A stretch of 22,204 nucleotides of DNA from a virus (IMGVR_UViG_3300032242_001976:1-22204), one strand, 5' to 3'. Positions 1-8,366 are shown, numbered from the stretch's first letter. The notes: generated by a model from the letters alone, not told the origin. Translations and numbers: made by a program.

Positions 1-1
1 T

Positions 2-583
2 AATGATAGTAATAAAAAAAGATACGAATTGAAAAAAAAAGAAATATTAGATAAATGCAATAAATATTATCATAATAATAAAGAGTCCATATTGTTTAAA
101 TCTAAATCTAAACCTAATTCATATCAAAAAAATAAAGAACAGCACATATTATATAGAGAAAAAAATAAATTAAAATATTTAGAATATATTAAAGAATATC
201 AAAAAATTACTCAATTAAAAAAATATCATAATGATCCTGTATATAAAACTAAAAAAATAATAGGGAATCAAATTAGAAAATTTTTAAAAGGACATAAAAG
301 TAAAAAAACCGAGACAATTTTGGGGTATTCATATTTCTATTTTATACAAAAAATAGGAACTCCTAAAAAAAATGAACACATTGATCATAAAATCCCAACG
401 TCATGGTTTAAAGAAAATACACCTGTTGATATTATATGGAATTTGCATAATCTTCAAATAGTTGATGAAACCTATAATAGATCTAAATTAAATACATTTA
501 ATGATATAGTTGATAAAAACTATTTAAATGAAATTATAAATTATATAAAAGAAGAATACCAAAATAAATTAAAAAAACAATAA
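2..583 (+). CDS. HNH homing endonuclease, 5'-partial
   Basis: Probable free-standing HNH endonuclease that cuts DNA and promotes its own spread. The reading frame is open to the left edge; the first usual start codon inside the window is TTG at 29, so the true start is probably outside. Counting from that TTG, residues 1-90 are Lys/Tyr/Asn-rich helical DNA-binding-like sequence. The HNH core follows: HIDHKIP near 117-123, WNLHNLQIV near 137-145 and a later Asn near 150, the usual order of His and Asn ligands in this fold. Length (at least 184 aa) fits phage HNH proteins. It lies upstream of the replication cluster, a common site for homing genes in T4-like phages. The target is unknown. Confidence 0.8.
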   Translation, partial: NDSNKKRYELKKKEILDKCNKYYHNNKESILFKSKSKPNSYQKNKEQHILYREKNKLKYLEYIKEYQKITQLKKYHNDPVYKTKKIIGNQIRKFLKGHKSKKTETILGYSYFYFIQKIGTPKKNEHIDHKIPTSWFKENTPVDIIWNLHNLQIVDETYNRSKLNTFNDIVDKNYLNEIINYIKEEYQNKLKKQ

Positions 584-612
584 AAATATTATTTTTTAAA
601 TTACTTTATAAT

Positions 613-1059
613 ATGTATGATATATACCCAACAAAATGTGTATATGATTTTGAAAATACCATTTTAGATATGGCAAACAATCGTTTATTATGCTCATTTT
701 CTAGTCTAGAAGAATTAGATGCTCTAATAGAAAATATAAGAAGCATGTACACTATAATGTATAACAAAATGTTTGTGCTTTATGTTAAAAGTACAGATGA
801 ATACGTTATTACATATAACATAGAGCAAGGTAACATTAACAACATACCATCCAATACAATACTCGTACATAGAAAAAAAGAGTACAATGTATTATATACA
901 ATAAATGCTCTTAATGAATTAATCAAAAAACTAAATGGAGGAGTTGTTAACCCATCTTTCCCTATAGATTGGCAACATTATCGTAACAGCATATTGTTGA
1001 CTAACCAGAATGAATTAAAACAACTAAACACAAAAATTCATAAAATTATAGAATTATGA
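613..1059 (+). CDS. Conserved T4-like phage protein of unknown function
   Basis: A 148-residue soluble protein with no signal peptide or membrane segment. I do not recognise a named domain. The C-terminal half (HRKKEYNVLYTINALNEL, then FPIDWQHYRNSILLT) has the look of a well-conserved phage family and resembles proteins I associate with T4-like marine phages, but I cannot assign a function. The start ATG at 613 lies 29 nt after the HNH stop. The end overlaps the next gene by an ATGA junction, suggesting translational coupling. Its place just before the ssDNA-binding protein hints at a replication or regulatory role, which is only inference. Confidence 0.75.
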   Translation: MYDIYPTKCVYDFENTILDMANNRLLCSFSSLEELDALIENIRSMYTIMYNKMFVLYVKSTDEYVITYNIEQGNINNIPSNTILVHRKKEYNVLYTINALNELIKKLNGGVVNPSFPIDWQHYRNSILLTNQNELKQLNTKIHKIIEL

Positions 1060-1457
1060 GTAAGGAGTTTAAAAGAATGCAAAAATTAGCTGGTATTAAT
1101 GAAATAAAAATTAATAAACCATCTGAAAATTATAGAGCAATAATTAATAAATCTAGAATACCCACAGGCTGGGATGAAATAGAACCATACCAAGATGAAG
1201 AAGATGAAAATATAAAAATAGCAGAATTCATAGCCCCATCGGAAGGATGGGATTGGAACAATATGGATCATGTATTTATAGAAAAAACCCCAGAAGGAAA
1301 ATTCATAGTTGATAGTTATGTAGCGTTTGGCGATTTTGGCAATGCTGTTGAATCTAATACCTTTTCAGAAGCTATAATAGACGCTATTGAAATAATGAAT
1401 AATTTTAAAGAAGACTGGGATGATATTGACGATTATGCAAGAGATATAGACAATTAA
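1056..1457 (+). CDS. Acidic hypothetical protein with capsid-targeting-like N-terminus
   Basis: A 133-residue acidic protein (many Asp/Glu near 45-55 and 118-132). The N-terminus MSKEFKRMQKLAGINE is a short basic amphipathic helix ending in I-N-E. T4 prohead protease gp21 cuts after (L/I)-X-E, and T4 internal head proteins carry a comparable N-terminal targeting peptide. This protein may therefore be packaged in the head and processed; that is inference. The body (GWDEIEPYQD, then a VDSYVAFGDFGNA segment) matches no family I recognise. It starts by ATGA overlap with the preceding gene and ends before the promoter-like element at 1470. Confidence 0.7.
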   Translation: MSKEFKRMQKLAGINEIKINKPSENYRAIINKSRIPTGWDEIEPYQDEEDENIKIAEFIAPSEGWDWNNMDHVFIEKTPEGKFIVDSYVAFGDFGNAVESNTFSEAIIDAIEIMNNFKEDWDDIDDYARDIDN

Positions 1458-1469
1458 TTTTAAAAATAG

Positions 1470-1503
1470 TTTGGCTACTCAAAAATAGGTTATTATATTA
1501 ATG
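1470..1503 (+). promoter_or_regulatory. Bacteroidetes-type promoter for the ssDNA-binding protein gene
   Basis: TTTG at 1470-1473, a 20-base spacer, then TATATTAATG at 1494-1503. This matches the -33/-7 spacing seen at five other junctions in the window, and the -7 box starts 33 nt before the ATG at 1527. Assignment rests on pattern recurrence and known Bacteroidetes promoters (TTTG / TAnnTTTG), not on mapped transcripts. Confidence 0.55.
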
Positions 1504-1526
1504 TTATATTTAAAAATTTATAATTC

Positions 1527-2390
1527 ATGGATTTAAATGAAATCAAGAGTCGCTTAAATGCACTCCAGCAATCAAAATCATCTAAAGGTGGTGGTGAAAA
1601 GAAAAATGTGTTTTTCAAACCAGCAATTGGAAAACAAGTAATTCGTGTTGTACCAAACAAACACAACAAGAAGAACCCATTTACAGAAGTACTAATACAT
1701 TATGGTATCGGTAACAAAACAATGATATCTCCTCAAAATTGGGGTGAAAAAGATCCAATTGTTGAGTTTGCAAAAGAACTTCGTAAAACAGGTGATAAGG
1801 AAAATTGGCGTTTAGCTAAGAAACTAGAACCAAAAATGCGTATATTTGTTCCTGTAGTAGTACGTGGACAAGAAAGTGAAGGTGTTAAGTTATGGAACTT
1901 CGGTAAGGAAACTTATATGGATTTCTTAAACTTAGCAGACAATGAAGATATCGGTGATTTCACTGACGTCGCTGAAGGTAGAGATATTACCTTAACTACA
2001 GTTGGACCTGATGTAACAGGTACATCTTACAATAAGACAACAATAATGCCTCGTACTAAGCAAACTGTATTAGTAGATGATAAGACACTTGTTAAGAAAC
2101 TACTTGAAGATCAACCTAATCCGATAGAGACATTTAAGAAATTTTCTTATGACGAGATGAAACAAGCACTCCAAGACTGGCTAAACCCAGAAGAAACTGA
2201 AGAAGCAGAAATTGAAGAAGAAAGTACTACAGGTGATTTACCATGGGAAAAAACACCAACCCCAGCTAAGAAAAATTATGAGTTAAAGGCACCAGTTAAA
2301 AAGTCAAATAAAGCTGATAAGTTCGATAAGCTTTTTGAAGAAGAAGCCGATAATACGGACGATGATGATAATGATGATAATGATGATTAA
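1527..2390 (+). CDS. Single-stranded DNA-binding protein, gp32-like
   Basis: Binds ssDNA cooperatively in replication, recombination and repair. The 287 aa show the gp32 layout. The basic N-terminal part (roughly 1-30) includes SKSSKGGGEKK. The OB-type core spans about 30-215, with FFKPAIGKQVIRVVP, FTEVLIHYG and MRIFVPVVVRG. The flexible acidic C-terminal tail ends in a run of Asp and Asn; in T4 such a tail contacts partner proteins. Unlike T4 gp32, the protein has no cysteine at all, so the structural zinc site is absent. It follows its own promoter-like element and is closed by the strong terminator at 2399. uvsX, exonuclease and helicase genes follow, supporting the call. Confidence 0.85.
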   Translation: MDLNEIKSRLNALQQSKSSKGGGEKKNVFFKPAIGKQVIRVVPNKHNKKNPFTEVLIHYGIGNKTMISPQNWGEKDPIVEFAKELRKTGDKENWRLAKKLEPKMRIFVPVVVRGQESEGVKLWNFGKETYMDFLNLADNEDIGDFTDVAEGRDITLTTVGPDVTGTSYNKTTIMPRTKQTVLVDDKTLVKKLLEDQPNPIETFKKFSYDEMKQALQDWLNPEETEEAEIEEESTTGDLPWEKTPTPAKKNYELKAPVKKSNKADKFDKLFEEEADNTDDDDNDDNDD

Positions 2391-2398
2391 TCATCTTA

Positions 2399-2427
2399 AA
2401 TAAGCCCCCGAAAGGGGGTTTATTTTT
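2399..2427 (+). terminator. Rho-independent terminator after the ssDNA-binding protein gene
   Basis: An 11-bp stem pairs 2399-2409 (AATAAGCCCCC) with 2414-2424 (GGGGGTTTATT), with one G-T wobble and a GAAA loop, followed by more T. It lies 8 nt after the stop codon. The T-rich 3' arm (TATTTTTC) resembles a -7 box 32 nt before the uvsX ATG, but no TTTG stands 20 bp upstream. Confidence 0.85.
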
Positions 2428-2452
2428 CTAACATTAAAAAATAAATTATATT

Positions 2453-3541
2453 ATGGCAAAGAAAAAAGATGCAGCATCGCTGAGTGAAATTGTATCCTCT
2501 GAACTCAAATTAAGTTTTGACCTTGATAAGTATAAAGAGAAAAAACTTATGAATAACAATGTAAAGTTTAAGGAACAAACATGGATACCATTTTCTCCTG
2601 CTCTTCAAGATGTCTTATCACTTCCTGGTATTCCTGTAGGTCATATCACAATTGTTAGAGGTAGATCTAACACAGGTAAAACAACTACTTCTATTGAAGC
2701 AGCAACTGAAGCTCAAAAGATGGGTATATTACCTGTAATTATTATCACGGAAATGAAACATGATTGGAACCACTGGAAAACTATGGGGTTTCAAATGGAA
2801 GATGTATTTGAAGAAGAAACAGGTGAAATAGTAGATTATAAAGGTTTCTTTCTATATAGAGATAGAAGTACACTAAATTCAATTGAAGATATAGCTACTT
2901 TTATGCTCGATATAATCGATGACCAAAATAAAGGAAAATTACCATATAACTTATTATTCATATGGGACTCAGTTGGCTCAATACCTTGTAATATGAGTAT
3001 TGAACAAGGTAAAAATAATCCAATGTGGAACGCAGGAGCAATGGCTACTCAATTCGGGAACTTTATTAACCAAAAAGTAATGACATCCAGAAAAGAATCA
3101 AGCCAATTCACTAATACGTTTTTAGTTGTAAACAAAGTTGGTGTACAACCAGCTGAAGTACCTATGGGTAGACCAAAAATGACTAATAAGGGCGGTGATA
3201 CTATGTATTGGGACGCATCTATTGTACTTACTTTTGGAAATATTACTAATGCAGGGACATCTAAGGTAGAAGCTACTAAAGACAAAAAGAAAGTAGAATT
3301 TGCTTTGCGTACTAAAATATCTTGTGATAAAAATCATGTTAATGGTATTACTACAAAAGGAACTATAGTTAGTACAGTTCATGGATTTATTAAAGATGAT
3401 CCAAACGCTATTAATAAGTATAAAAAAGAACACGCTCATGAATGGGTAGATATTCTTGGAGAAGGAAAGTATGAAGTAAGTATAGATGAATCAGAATGGA
3501 ATGAAAAATCTGATATATCTGAAATAGTTGATGAAGAATAA
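2453..3541 (+). CDS. uvsX: UvsX/RecA-like recombinase
   Basis: ATP-dependent strand-exchange protein that loads on ssDNA with the gp32-like protein and drives recombination-dependent replication. The 362 aa contain the RecA ATPase core: Walker A GRSNTGKTT at about 70-78, a catalytic-Glu region IITEMKHDW near 98-105, and Walker B LLFIWDSVGS near 167-176 (Asp172). A C-terminal acidic tail follows. Length is close to T4 UvsX (about 390 aa). It starts with ATG 25 nt after the terminator and is followed one base after its stop by the 24-codon frame leading to the exonuclease, so uvsX, exonuclease and helicase are probably co-transcribed. Confidence 0.9.
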   Translation: MAKKKDAASLSEIVSSELKLSFDLDKYKEKKLMNNNVKFKEQTWIPFSPALQDVLSLPGIPVGHITIVRGRSNTGKTTTSIEAATEAQKMGILPVIIITEMKHDWNHWKTMGFQMEDVFEEETGEIVDYKGFFLYRDRSTLNSIEDIATFMLDIIDDQNKGKLPYNLLFIWDSVGSIPCNMSIEQGKNNPMWNAGAMATQFGNFINQKVMTSRKESSQFTNTFLVVNKVGVQPAEVPMGRPKMTNKGGDTMYWDASIVLTFGNITNAGTSKVEATKDKKKVEFALRTKISCDKNHVNGITTKGTIVSTVHGFIKDDPNAINKYKKEHAHEWVDILGEGKYEVSIDESEWNEKSDISEIVDEE

Positions 3542-3542
3542 T

Positions 3543-3617
3543 ATGAGTAATAAAAAAGATTTATTAAAACTACTTAATAAAATATCAGAAAATACAAACC
3601 AAACTGAAGATAAATAG
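3543..3617 (+). CDS. 24-residue N-terminal segment of the exonuclease, ended by an in-frame TAG
   Basis: ATG at 3543, 24 codons, TAG at 3615-3617. It encodes MSNKKDLLKLLNKISENTNQ plus TEDK. The frame is the same as the exonuclease that follows. After the TAG the frame stays open and encodes YDRVILIDGLN, the first beta strand and first metal-binding Asp of a 5'-nuclease, before the first downstream ATG at 3651. This looks like the true N-terminus of the nuclease, interrupted by an amber codon. The alternative is an independent small peptide. Confidence 0.5.
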   Translation: MSNKKDLLKLLNKISENTNQTEDK

Positions 3618-3650
3618 TATGATAGAGTTATCTTAATAGATGGACTTAAT

Positions 3651-4583
3651 ATGTTTCTTAGAAATTTCGCTGTAATTAATTACATAAACGAAGCAGGAAA
3701 CCATATTGGGGGATTAGGAGGTTTTTTAAGATCATTAGGATCTTTAATCACTCAAATTCAACCTACTTCTGTATATGTAGTATTTGATGGAGTTGGTTCT
3801 TCCATAAATAGGAAGAATCTACTCCCAGAATACAAATCTGGGAGAAACTTAGTTAGAGTTAACAGTGCTGTATTTGATGATATAGAAGAAGAACAAGATG
3901 CTAAAATAGATCAGGTTCGAAGATTAACCCATTATCTTCGATGTCTTCCTGTTAGCACCATTTCTATCGATAAGGTAGAGGCTGACGATATTATCGCTTA
4001 TTATAGCGATTATTTACCGAATACTTATGACTCTAAAGTATACATTGTATCGAATGATAAAGATTATTTACAATTAATAAATGAAAAAGTCACTGTGTAC
4101 CGCCCCGCTGAAAAAGAATTTTATACTAAAGAAACTATTAAAAGTAAGTTTGGAGTTCTAGCAGATAATTTCATTATTTATAAAACACTTTTAGGAGACA
4201 ATTCAGATAAAATACCGGGTGTGAAAGGATTAGGTGAAAAAGGCATATTTAAACGTTTTCCTGAATTAAAAGATAGAGTATTAGATTTAGAAGATTTATT
4301 TGACTTATGTGCATTTAAACATAAAGAACATAATATATATTCTCAAATAATATTTTCTAGAAATAATTTAGAGAGAAATTATAAAATTATGAATCTCAAA
4401 AATCCACTGTTAGATGATGAAGAGAAAGCTTACTTAGAAGAAATAACAAAACAACCAATTCCTGAACTAAACAGTGAGGGGTTTTTAAGGTTGTATAATG
4501 AAGATGGGTTAAGCAAAACGATTAAGAATACAGATTATTGGTTAAGAGAAACATTTAAAGTATTAAACAGTTTTAAAAAATAA
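3651..4583 (+). CDS. 5'-3' exonuclease / RNase H (FEN family); N-terminus upstream across a TAG
   Basis: Flap-type 5' nuclease that removes RNA primers and displaced 5' ends; the T4 counterpart is Rnh. Conserved parts are FDGVGSSINRKNLLPEYKS, VEADDIIAYY, VSNDKDYLQL and LGDNSDKIPGVKGLGEKG (helix-hairpin-helix). The coordinates start at the first ATG, giving 310 aa. That start would omit VILIDGLN, encoded at 3627-3650, which carries the first metal-ligand Asp. No ATG, GTG or TTG lies in frame between the TAG at 3615 and 3651. An active enzyme therefore needs TAG readthrough from 3543, a rare start (ATC 3630 or ATA 3636), or correction of a one-base deletion after ATG 3619. It sits between uvsX and the helicase gene. 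Confidence 0.85.
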   Translation: MFLRNFAVINYINEAGNHIGGLGGFLRSLGSLITQIQPTSVYVVFDGVGSSINRKNLLPEYKSGRNLVRVNSAVFDDIEEEQDAKIDQVRRLTHYLRCLPVSTISIDKVEADDIIAYYSDYLPNTYDSKVYIVSNDKDYLQLINEKVTVYRPAEKEFYTKETIKSKFGVLADNFIIYKTLLGDNSDKIPGVKGLGEKGIFKRFPELKDRVLDLEDLFDLCAFKHKEHNIYSQIIFSRNNLERNYKIMNLKNPLLDDEEKAYLEEITKQPIPELNSEGFLRLYNEDGLSKTIKNTDYWLRETFKVLNSFKK

Positions 4584-4587
4584 AGGT

Positions 4588-5973
4588 ATGACAACAACAA
4601 CATTATCAAATCTATCTCAATATGGGACTGGGTTTCAAGTTAAAGTATTATCTTCATTATTAACCCATAAAGAATTTCTATTAAACATTTATGATGTGTT
4701 AAGTGAAGATTACTTTGACTCCCAATCACATAAATGGATAATTAGAGAAATATTAAAATATTACGCTAAGTATCACACTAATCCAACTATGGAGGTGTTA
4801 AAAGTAGAATTAAAAAAAATAGACAATGAAGTATTACAAATTTCTATAAAGGAACAACTTAAAGAAGCATATAAATCCTCAGATGAAGACTTAAAATATG
4901 TTGAAGAAGAATTTAGTAATTTTTGTAAAAACCAACAATTAAAAAAAGCACTATTAAATAGTGTAGATTTATTAAATGCTGGAGATTATGATTCTATCAG
5001 GAGTCTAGTTGATAATGCTCTCAAAGCTGGCCAAGATAAAAATATAGGCCATGAATACAATAAAGATACTGAATCGCGTTATAGAGAAGAACACAGAGTA
5101 ACAATACCTACACCATGGGATGAGTTTAATGAATTATTACAAGGTGGTTTAGGTAATGGTGATTTTGGGCTAATATTTGGTAACCCAGGTGGAGGTAAAT
5201 CTTGGGCATTAATAGCTTTAGGAGGTGCCGCAGTAGAAGCAGGTTATAATGTTTTGCATTATACTTTAGAGTTAGGTTCTGATTATGTAGGAAGAAGGTA
5301 TGACGCGTTTTTTACAGGTATAGATGTTAGTAAAATTACTAAACATAAAGATGTAGTACAAAAAGCTATCGAAAAATTACCAGGTAACTTAATCATTAAA
5401 GAATACTCACCAGGCAAAGCATCAATATCTACAATAGAATCCCATATTAAAAAATGCATTGATTTAGATTTCAACCCAGATCTAATAATTATAGATTACG
5501 TCGATCTATTAAGATCAAAGAAAAATAATCGTGAGCGTAAGGATGAAATAGATGATATTTATGTGAGCACTAAAGGATTAGCTAGAGAATTAAATATACC
5601 AGTATGGTCAGTATCTCAAGTTAATAGAACAGGTGCTAAAGAAGATATAATTGAAGGAACATCAGCCGCTGGAAGTTATGATAAAATAATGATTTCGGAT
5701 GTTTGTATATCTCTTTCACGTAAAAAAGAAGATAAAGTAAATAGCACAGGTAGATTTCATATTATGAAAAACAGATATGGAGGTGATGGTATGACTTATA
5801 ACGCTAAAATAAATACATCTAATGGATGTTTTGAAATATTAGGTGAATATGTTAAAGGTGAAAGTGATGATGATATAGTACCTACTAATAAACGAGTTAA
5901 TTTTGATCAAATAGACTCAATGGACAAAAAAACATTAAAAAATAAATTTTTTGAAATACAACAAGCATCATAA
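4588..5973 (+). CDS. Replicative DNA helicase, DnaB/gp41 type
   Basis: Hexameric 5'-3' helicase of the phage replisome. The 461 aa have a helical N-terminal domain (about 1-150) and a RecA-like C-terminal domain. Walker A is GNPGGGKS at 198-205, followed by LHYTLELG near 223-230, Walker B LIIIDYVDLLRS near 299-310, and VWSVSQVNR carrying the DnaB-family Q and R sensor positions. Length is close to T4 gp41 (475 aa). It starts 4 nt after the exonuclease stop, and AAAGGT before its ATG is one of the few purine-rich sequences upstream of a start here. No primase is seen in the window. Confidence 0.9.
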   Translation: MTTTTLSNLSQYGTGFQVKVLSSLLTHKEFLLNIYDVLSEDYFDSQSHKWIIREILKYYAKYHTNPTMEVLKVELKKIDNEVLQISIKEQLKEAYKSSDEDLKYVEEEFSNFCKNQQLKKALLNSVDLLNAGDYDSIRSLVDNALKAGQDKNIGHEYNKDTESRYREEHRVTIPTPWDEFNELLQGGLGNGDFGLIFGNPGGGKSWALIALGGAAVEAGYNVLHYTLELGSDYVGRRYDAFFTGIDVSKITKHKDVVQKAIEKLPGNLIIKEYSPGKASISTIESHIKKCIDLDFNPDLIIIDYVDLLRSKKNNRERKDEIDDIYVSTKGLARELNIPVWSVSQVNRTGAKEDIIEGTSAAGSYDKIMISDVCISLSRKKEDKVNSTGRFHIMKNRYGGDGMTYNAKINTSNGCFEILGEYVKGESDDDIVPTNKRVNFDQIDSMDKKTLKNKFFEIQQAS

Positions 5974-5975
5974 AT

Positions 5976-6929
5976 ATGTCAATAACAAAACCAAGAGTAT
6001 ATTATAAACCATTTGAATATCAAGAGGCATTTAATTTCTATAAAGACCAACATAGAGCCCATTGGTTAGCTGATGAAGTACCTTTAGCGTCTGATTTAAA
6101 TGATTGGAAATTAAAGTTAAATGAATCTGAAAAAAATCTAATAGGAAATATTCTTAAATCATTCGCTCAAACAGAAGTCCATGTAAATGATTATTGGTCA
6201 ACAAAAGTATCTGTTTGGTTTCCTAAGCCTGAAATACAAGCTATGGCTCGTGTGTTTGCTGATTTTGAAAGCATCCATGCTGAAGCATATGCTCGTTTAA
6301 ATGAAGAACTAGGTTTAGATGACTTTAAAGCATTTATGGAAGATGAAGTATCTAAAGCTAAAATTGATAGACTGATAGAAACACCAGGTACAACAATCGA
6401 AGAACAAGCATTATCTTTAGCTATATTTTCAGCATTTACTGAAGGAGTAAATTTATTTAGTTCATTTGCTATATTAATGAGTTTTCAATTAAGAAACTTA
6501 ATGAAGGGTACTTCTCAAATTGTTGAATGGAGTGTACGCGATGAATCATTACATTCTCGAGCAGGATGTTGGCTATTCAGAACACTACTTGAAGAACAAC
6601 CAGAACTAAATAATGAATATTTAAGAAATAAAGTTATAGAAGCATGCGAACTATCAGTAAATCTAGAATTTGATTTTATTGAGAAAGCATTTGAAATGGG
6701 AGATGTAGAAGGATTAAACATACATCAGCTTAAAAATTTCATTAAAGCAAGAGCAAATGAAAAAATAGTTGAACTTGGATATAATCCTGTATATAATAAC
6801 ATTGATCCAAATTTATTAAAACAAATGGAATGGTTTGGTCATTTAACAAGTGGTAAAACACACCAAGATTTCTTTGCGGGGAGGAACACTTCTTATGCTA
6901 AATCAACTGGGGACTGGAGTGATCTTTAA
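5976..6929 (+). CDS. nrdB: Ribonucleotide reductase class I small subunit (NrdB)
   Basis: Supplies the tyrosyl radical for NrdA in the reduction of ribonucleotides to deoxyribonucleotides. In the 317 aa the di-iron ligands are visible: Glu67 (TEVH), Glu98 and His101 (FESIHAEAY), Glu155 (TEGVNLF), Glu189 and His192 (RDESLHSRAG). The radical tyrosine is Tyr105, three residues after His101, as in E. coli R2 (H118, Y122). Length is slightly below E. coli R2 (376 aa). The gene starts 2 nt after the helicase stop and is followed 16 nt later by the first half of nrdA, so the two subunits are co-expressed. Confidence 0.93.
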   Translation: MSITKPRVYYKPFEYQEAFNFYKDQHRAHWLADEVPLASDLNDWKLKLNESEKNLIGNILKSFAQTEVHVNDYWSTKVSVWFPKPEIQAMARVFADFESIHAEAYARLNEELGLDDFKAFMEDEVSKAKIDRLIETPGTTIEEQALSLAIFSAFTEGVNLFSSFAILMSFQLRNLMKGTSQIVEWSVRDESLHSRAGCWLFRTLLEEQPELNNEYLRNKVIEACELSVNLEFDFIEKAFEMGDVEGLNIHQLKNFIKARANEKIVELGYNPVYNNIDPNLLKQMEWFGHLTSGKTHQDFFAGRNTSYAKSTGDWSDL

Positions 6930-6945
6930 TAATTAAATTAAAATT

Positions 6946-8058
6946 ATGAGTAATATACAAATAGATACAAGTACATGGGTTAAAGGAAAATCTTACCCTG
7001 AATGGATGGATGACATTGCCGTTAGTATGATTTCAAAAGGTTATTTATTACCTGATGAAGACGTATTTGACGCTTTTAAACGAGTGAGTAAAGCATCAGC
7101 TCGTAGATTAAAACGTAAAGATTTACAGCCTATATTTTATGAGGCAATTGTAAAAAACTGGTTATGTTTAGCTTCACCAGTATTATCAAATTTAGGTACA
7201 GAACGCGGAATGCCTATATCTTGTTTTGGAATTGATGTGGGTGATTCTATTGAAGGAATTGCTGACGCAAATTCTGAATTAATGAGACTATCATCTCAAG
7301 GTGGTGGAGTTGGTATAGGAGTATCTCGCATTAGAGGTAGAGGGAAACCAATTAAAGATAATGGTGTTTCTGAAGGCGTAGTACCTTGGTGTAAAATATA
7401 TGATTCAACGATTTTAGCTACTAATCAAGGCTCAGTACGTAGAGGTGCAGCATCTGTTAACTTAGACATTAACCACCCAGATATTGAAGAATTCTTAGGT
7501 ATTCGTCGTCCTAAAGGAGATGTTAATCGTCAGTGTTTAAATCTACATCAGTGTGTAGTAATAGACGATGCATTTATGGATAAACTCGAAAATAAAGAAC
7601 CAAGATCTTTAAAATTATGGGGTGAAATTCTTAAAACACGTCTTGAAACGGGTGAACCTTATATTATGTTTAAAGATAATATAAATAAAACCAATCCTGA
7701 TGGTTATAAGAAGTTAAATTTACAAGTTACAATGACTAATATCTGTGTCACGGGTGATACAAAAATTCATATTAAAATAGCTGAAGGAGAAAAAGAAATT
7801 GAAATACAAGATCTTGAATTCACTCTCCAAACCAACCCAGAAGTATATATTTTAAGTTATAATCAAGACACACTTGAAAAAGAATATAAACTTGTTACTA
7901 ACTTTGGAATGACAAATCCAGATGCTGAAATTTTAGAAGTAGAGGATGAAGTAACGGGATTTAAATTACAGTGTACACCTGAACATAAAATTTTAACTAA
8001 AAATCGTGGTTGGGTTGAAGCACAACATTTAACTGAAGAAGATGAACTTATTTATTAA
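6946..8058 (+). CDS. nrdA: NrdA N-terminal half fused to split-intein N fragment
   Basis: First half of the class I ribonucleotide reductase large subunit. Residues 1-266 are NrdA: ASPVLSNLGTERGMPISC places Cys93 as the redox cysteine (E. coli C225), and SSQGGGVGIGVS and GAASVNLDINHPDIEEF follow. The extein ends in TMTNI. Cys267 then opens intein block A (CVTGDTKI), and block B has CTPEHKI with the T-x-x-H motif. The frame stops at 8058 after LTEEDELIY, the usual end of a split-intein N part. The other half starts at 9157. Its ATP-cone domain is missing, which partly explains the short combined extein (575 aa). Activity requires protein trans-splicing. Confidence 0.93.
   Translation: MSNIQIDTSTWVKGKSYPEWMDDIAVSMISKGYLLPDEDVFDAFKRVSKASARRLKRKDLQPIFYEAIVKNWLCLASPVLSNLGTERGMPISCFGIDVGDSIEGIADANSELMRLSSQGGGVGIGVSRIRGRGKPIKDNGVSEGVVPWCKIYDSTILATNQGSVRRGAASVNLDINHPDIEEFLGIRRPKGDVNRQCLNLHQCVVIDDAFMDKLENKEPRSLKLWGEILKTRLETGEPYIMFKDNINKTNPDGYKKLNLQVTMTNICVTGDTKIHIKIAEGEKEIEIQDLEFTLQTNPEVYILSYNQDTLEKEYKLVTNFGMTNPDAEILEVEDEVTGFKLQCTPEHKILTKNRGWVEAQHLTEEDELIY
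7744..8055 (+). other. Split intein, N-terminal fragment (104 aa)
   Basis: Starts at Cys267 of the preceding ORF, the splicing nucleophile. It contains block A (CVTGDTKI) and block B (LQCTPEHKIL, His as the general catalyst) and ends at a stop codon with no endonuclease domain. The sequence and insertion point look like the NrdA-2 type of split inteins described from marine metagenomes; this comparison is from memory. Confidence 0.9.
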
Positions 8059-8362
8059 ACAACATAAAACCGAAAAAATTCCTACCTCTAAAGGTACATT
8101 TTTAGGACTATCTAAAAATCAATCAACTAGAAATTTGGATATAGGAGATTATTTTTGTATATTTAATGAGAAAGAAGATTTATTGGTTTTTATTCAAAAA
8201 GAATGGCGAAAGATATGGTTTTTAAATGTTATAGAGGATAAAATAGTAGGTGAAATAGAATATAATGTTTTAATAGATAAAACTAATATAATTGAATCTA
8301 CTGATGAATTTATTGATACTTATAATCTGGAATTAAACCAATTAAAAACACAATTAAAATAA
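8042..8362 (+). CDS. Hypothetical protein inside the nrdA/intein gap
   Basis: A 106-residue ORF beginning with ATG inside the last codons of the intein N-fragment gene (17-nt overlap, different frame). It has no cysteine pair, membrane segment or nuclease motif I can recognise. The middle (DYFCIFNEKEDLLVFIQKEW) looks like alternating beta strands of a small globular protein. Its position between two intein halves, next to an endonuclease gene, suggests cargo of the inserted element or a worn-down endonuclease domain. Function unknown. Confidence 0.5.
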   Translation: MNLFIKQHKTEKIPTSKGTFLGLSKNQSTRNLDIGDYFCIFNEKEDLLVFIQKEWRKIWFLNVIEDKIVGEIEYNVLIDKTNIIESTDEFIDTYNLELNQLKTQLK

Positions 8363-8366
8363 TTTA

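Noticed and set aside
2340-2390. Short tandem GAT/AAT repeats at the end of the ssDNA-binding protein gene as a regulatory repeat
   Set aside because: They encode the Asp/Asn acidic tail expected of gp32-like proteins.
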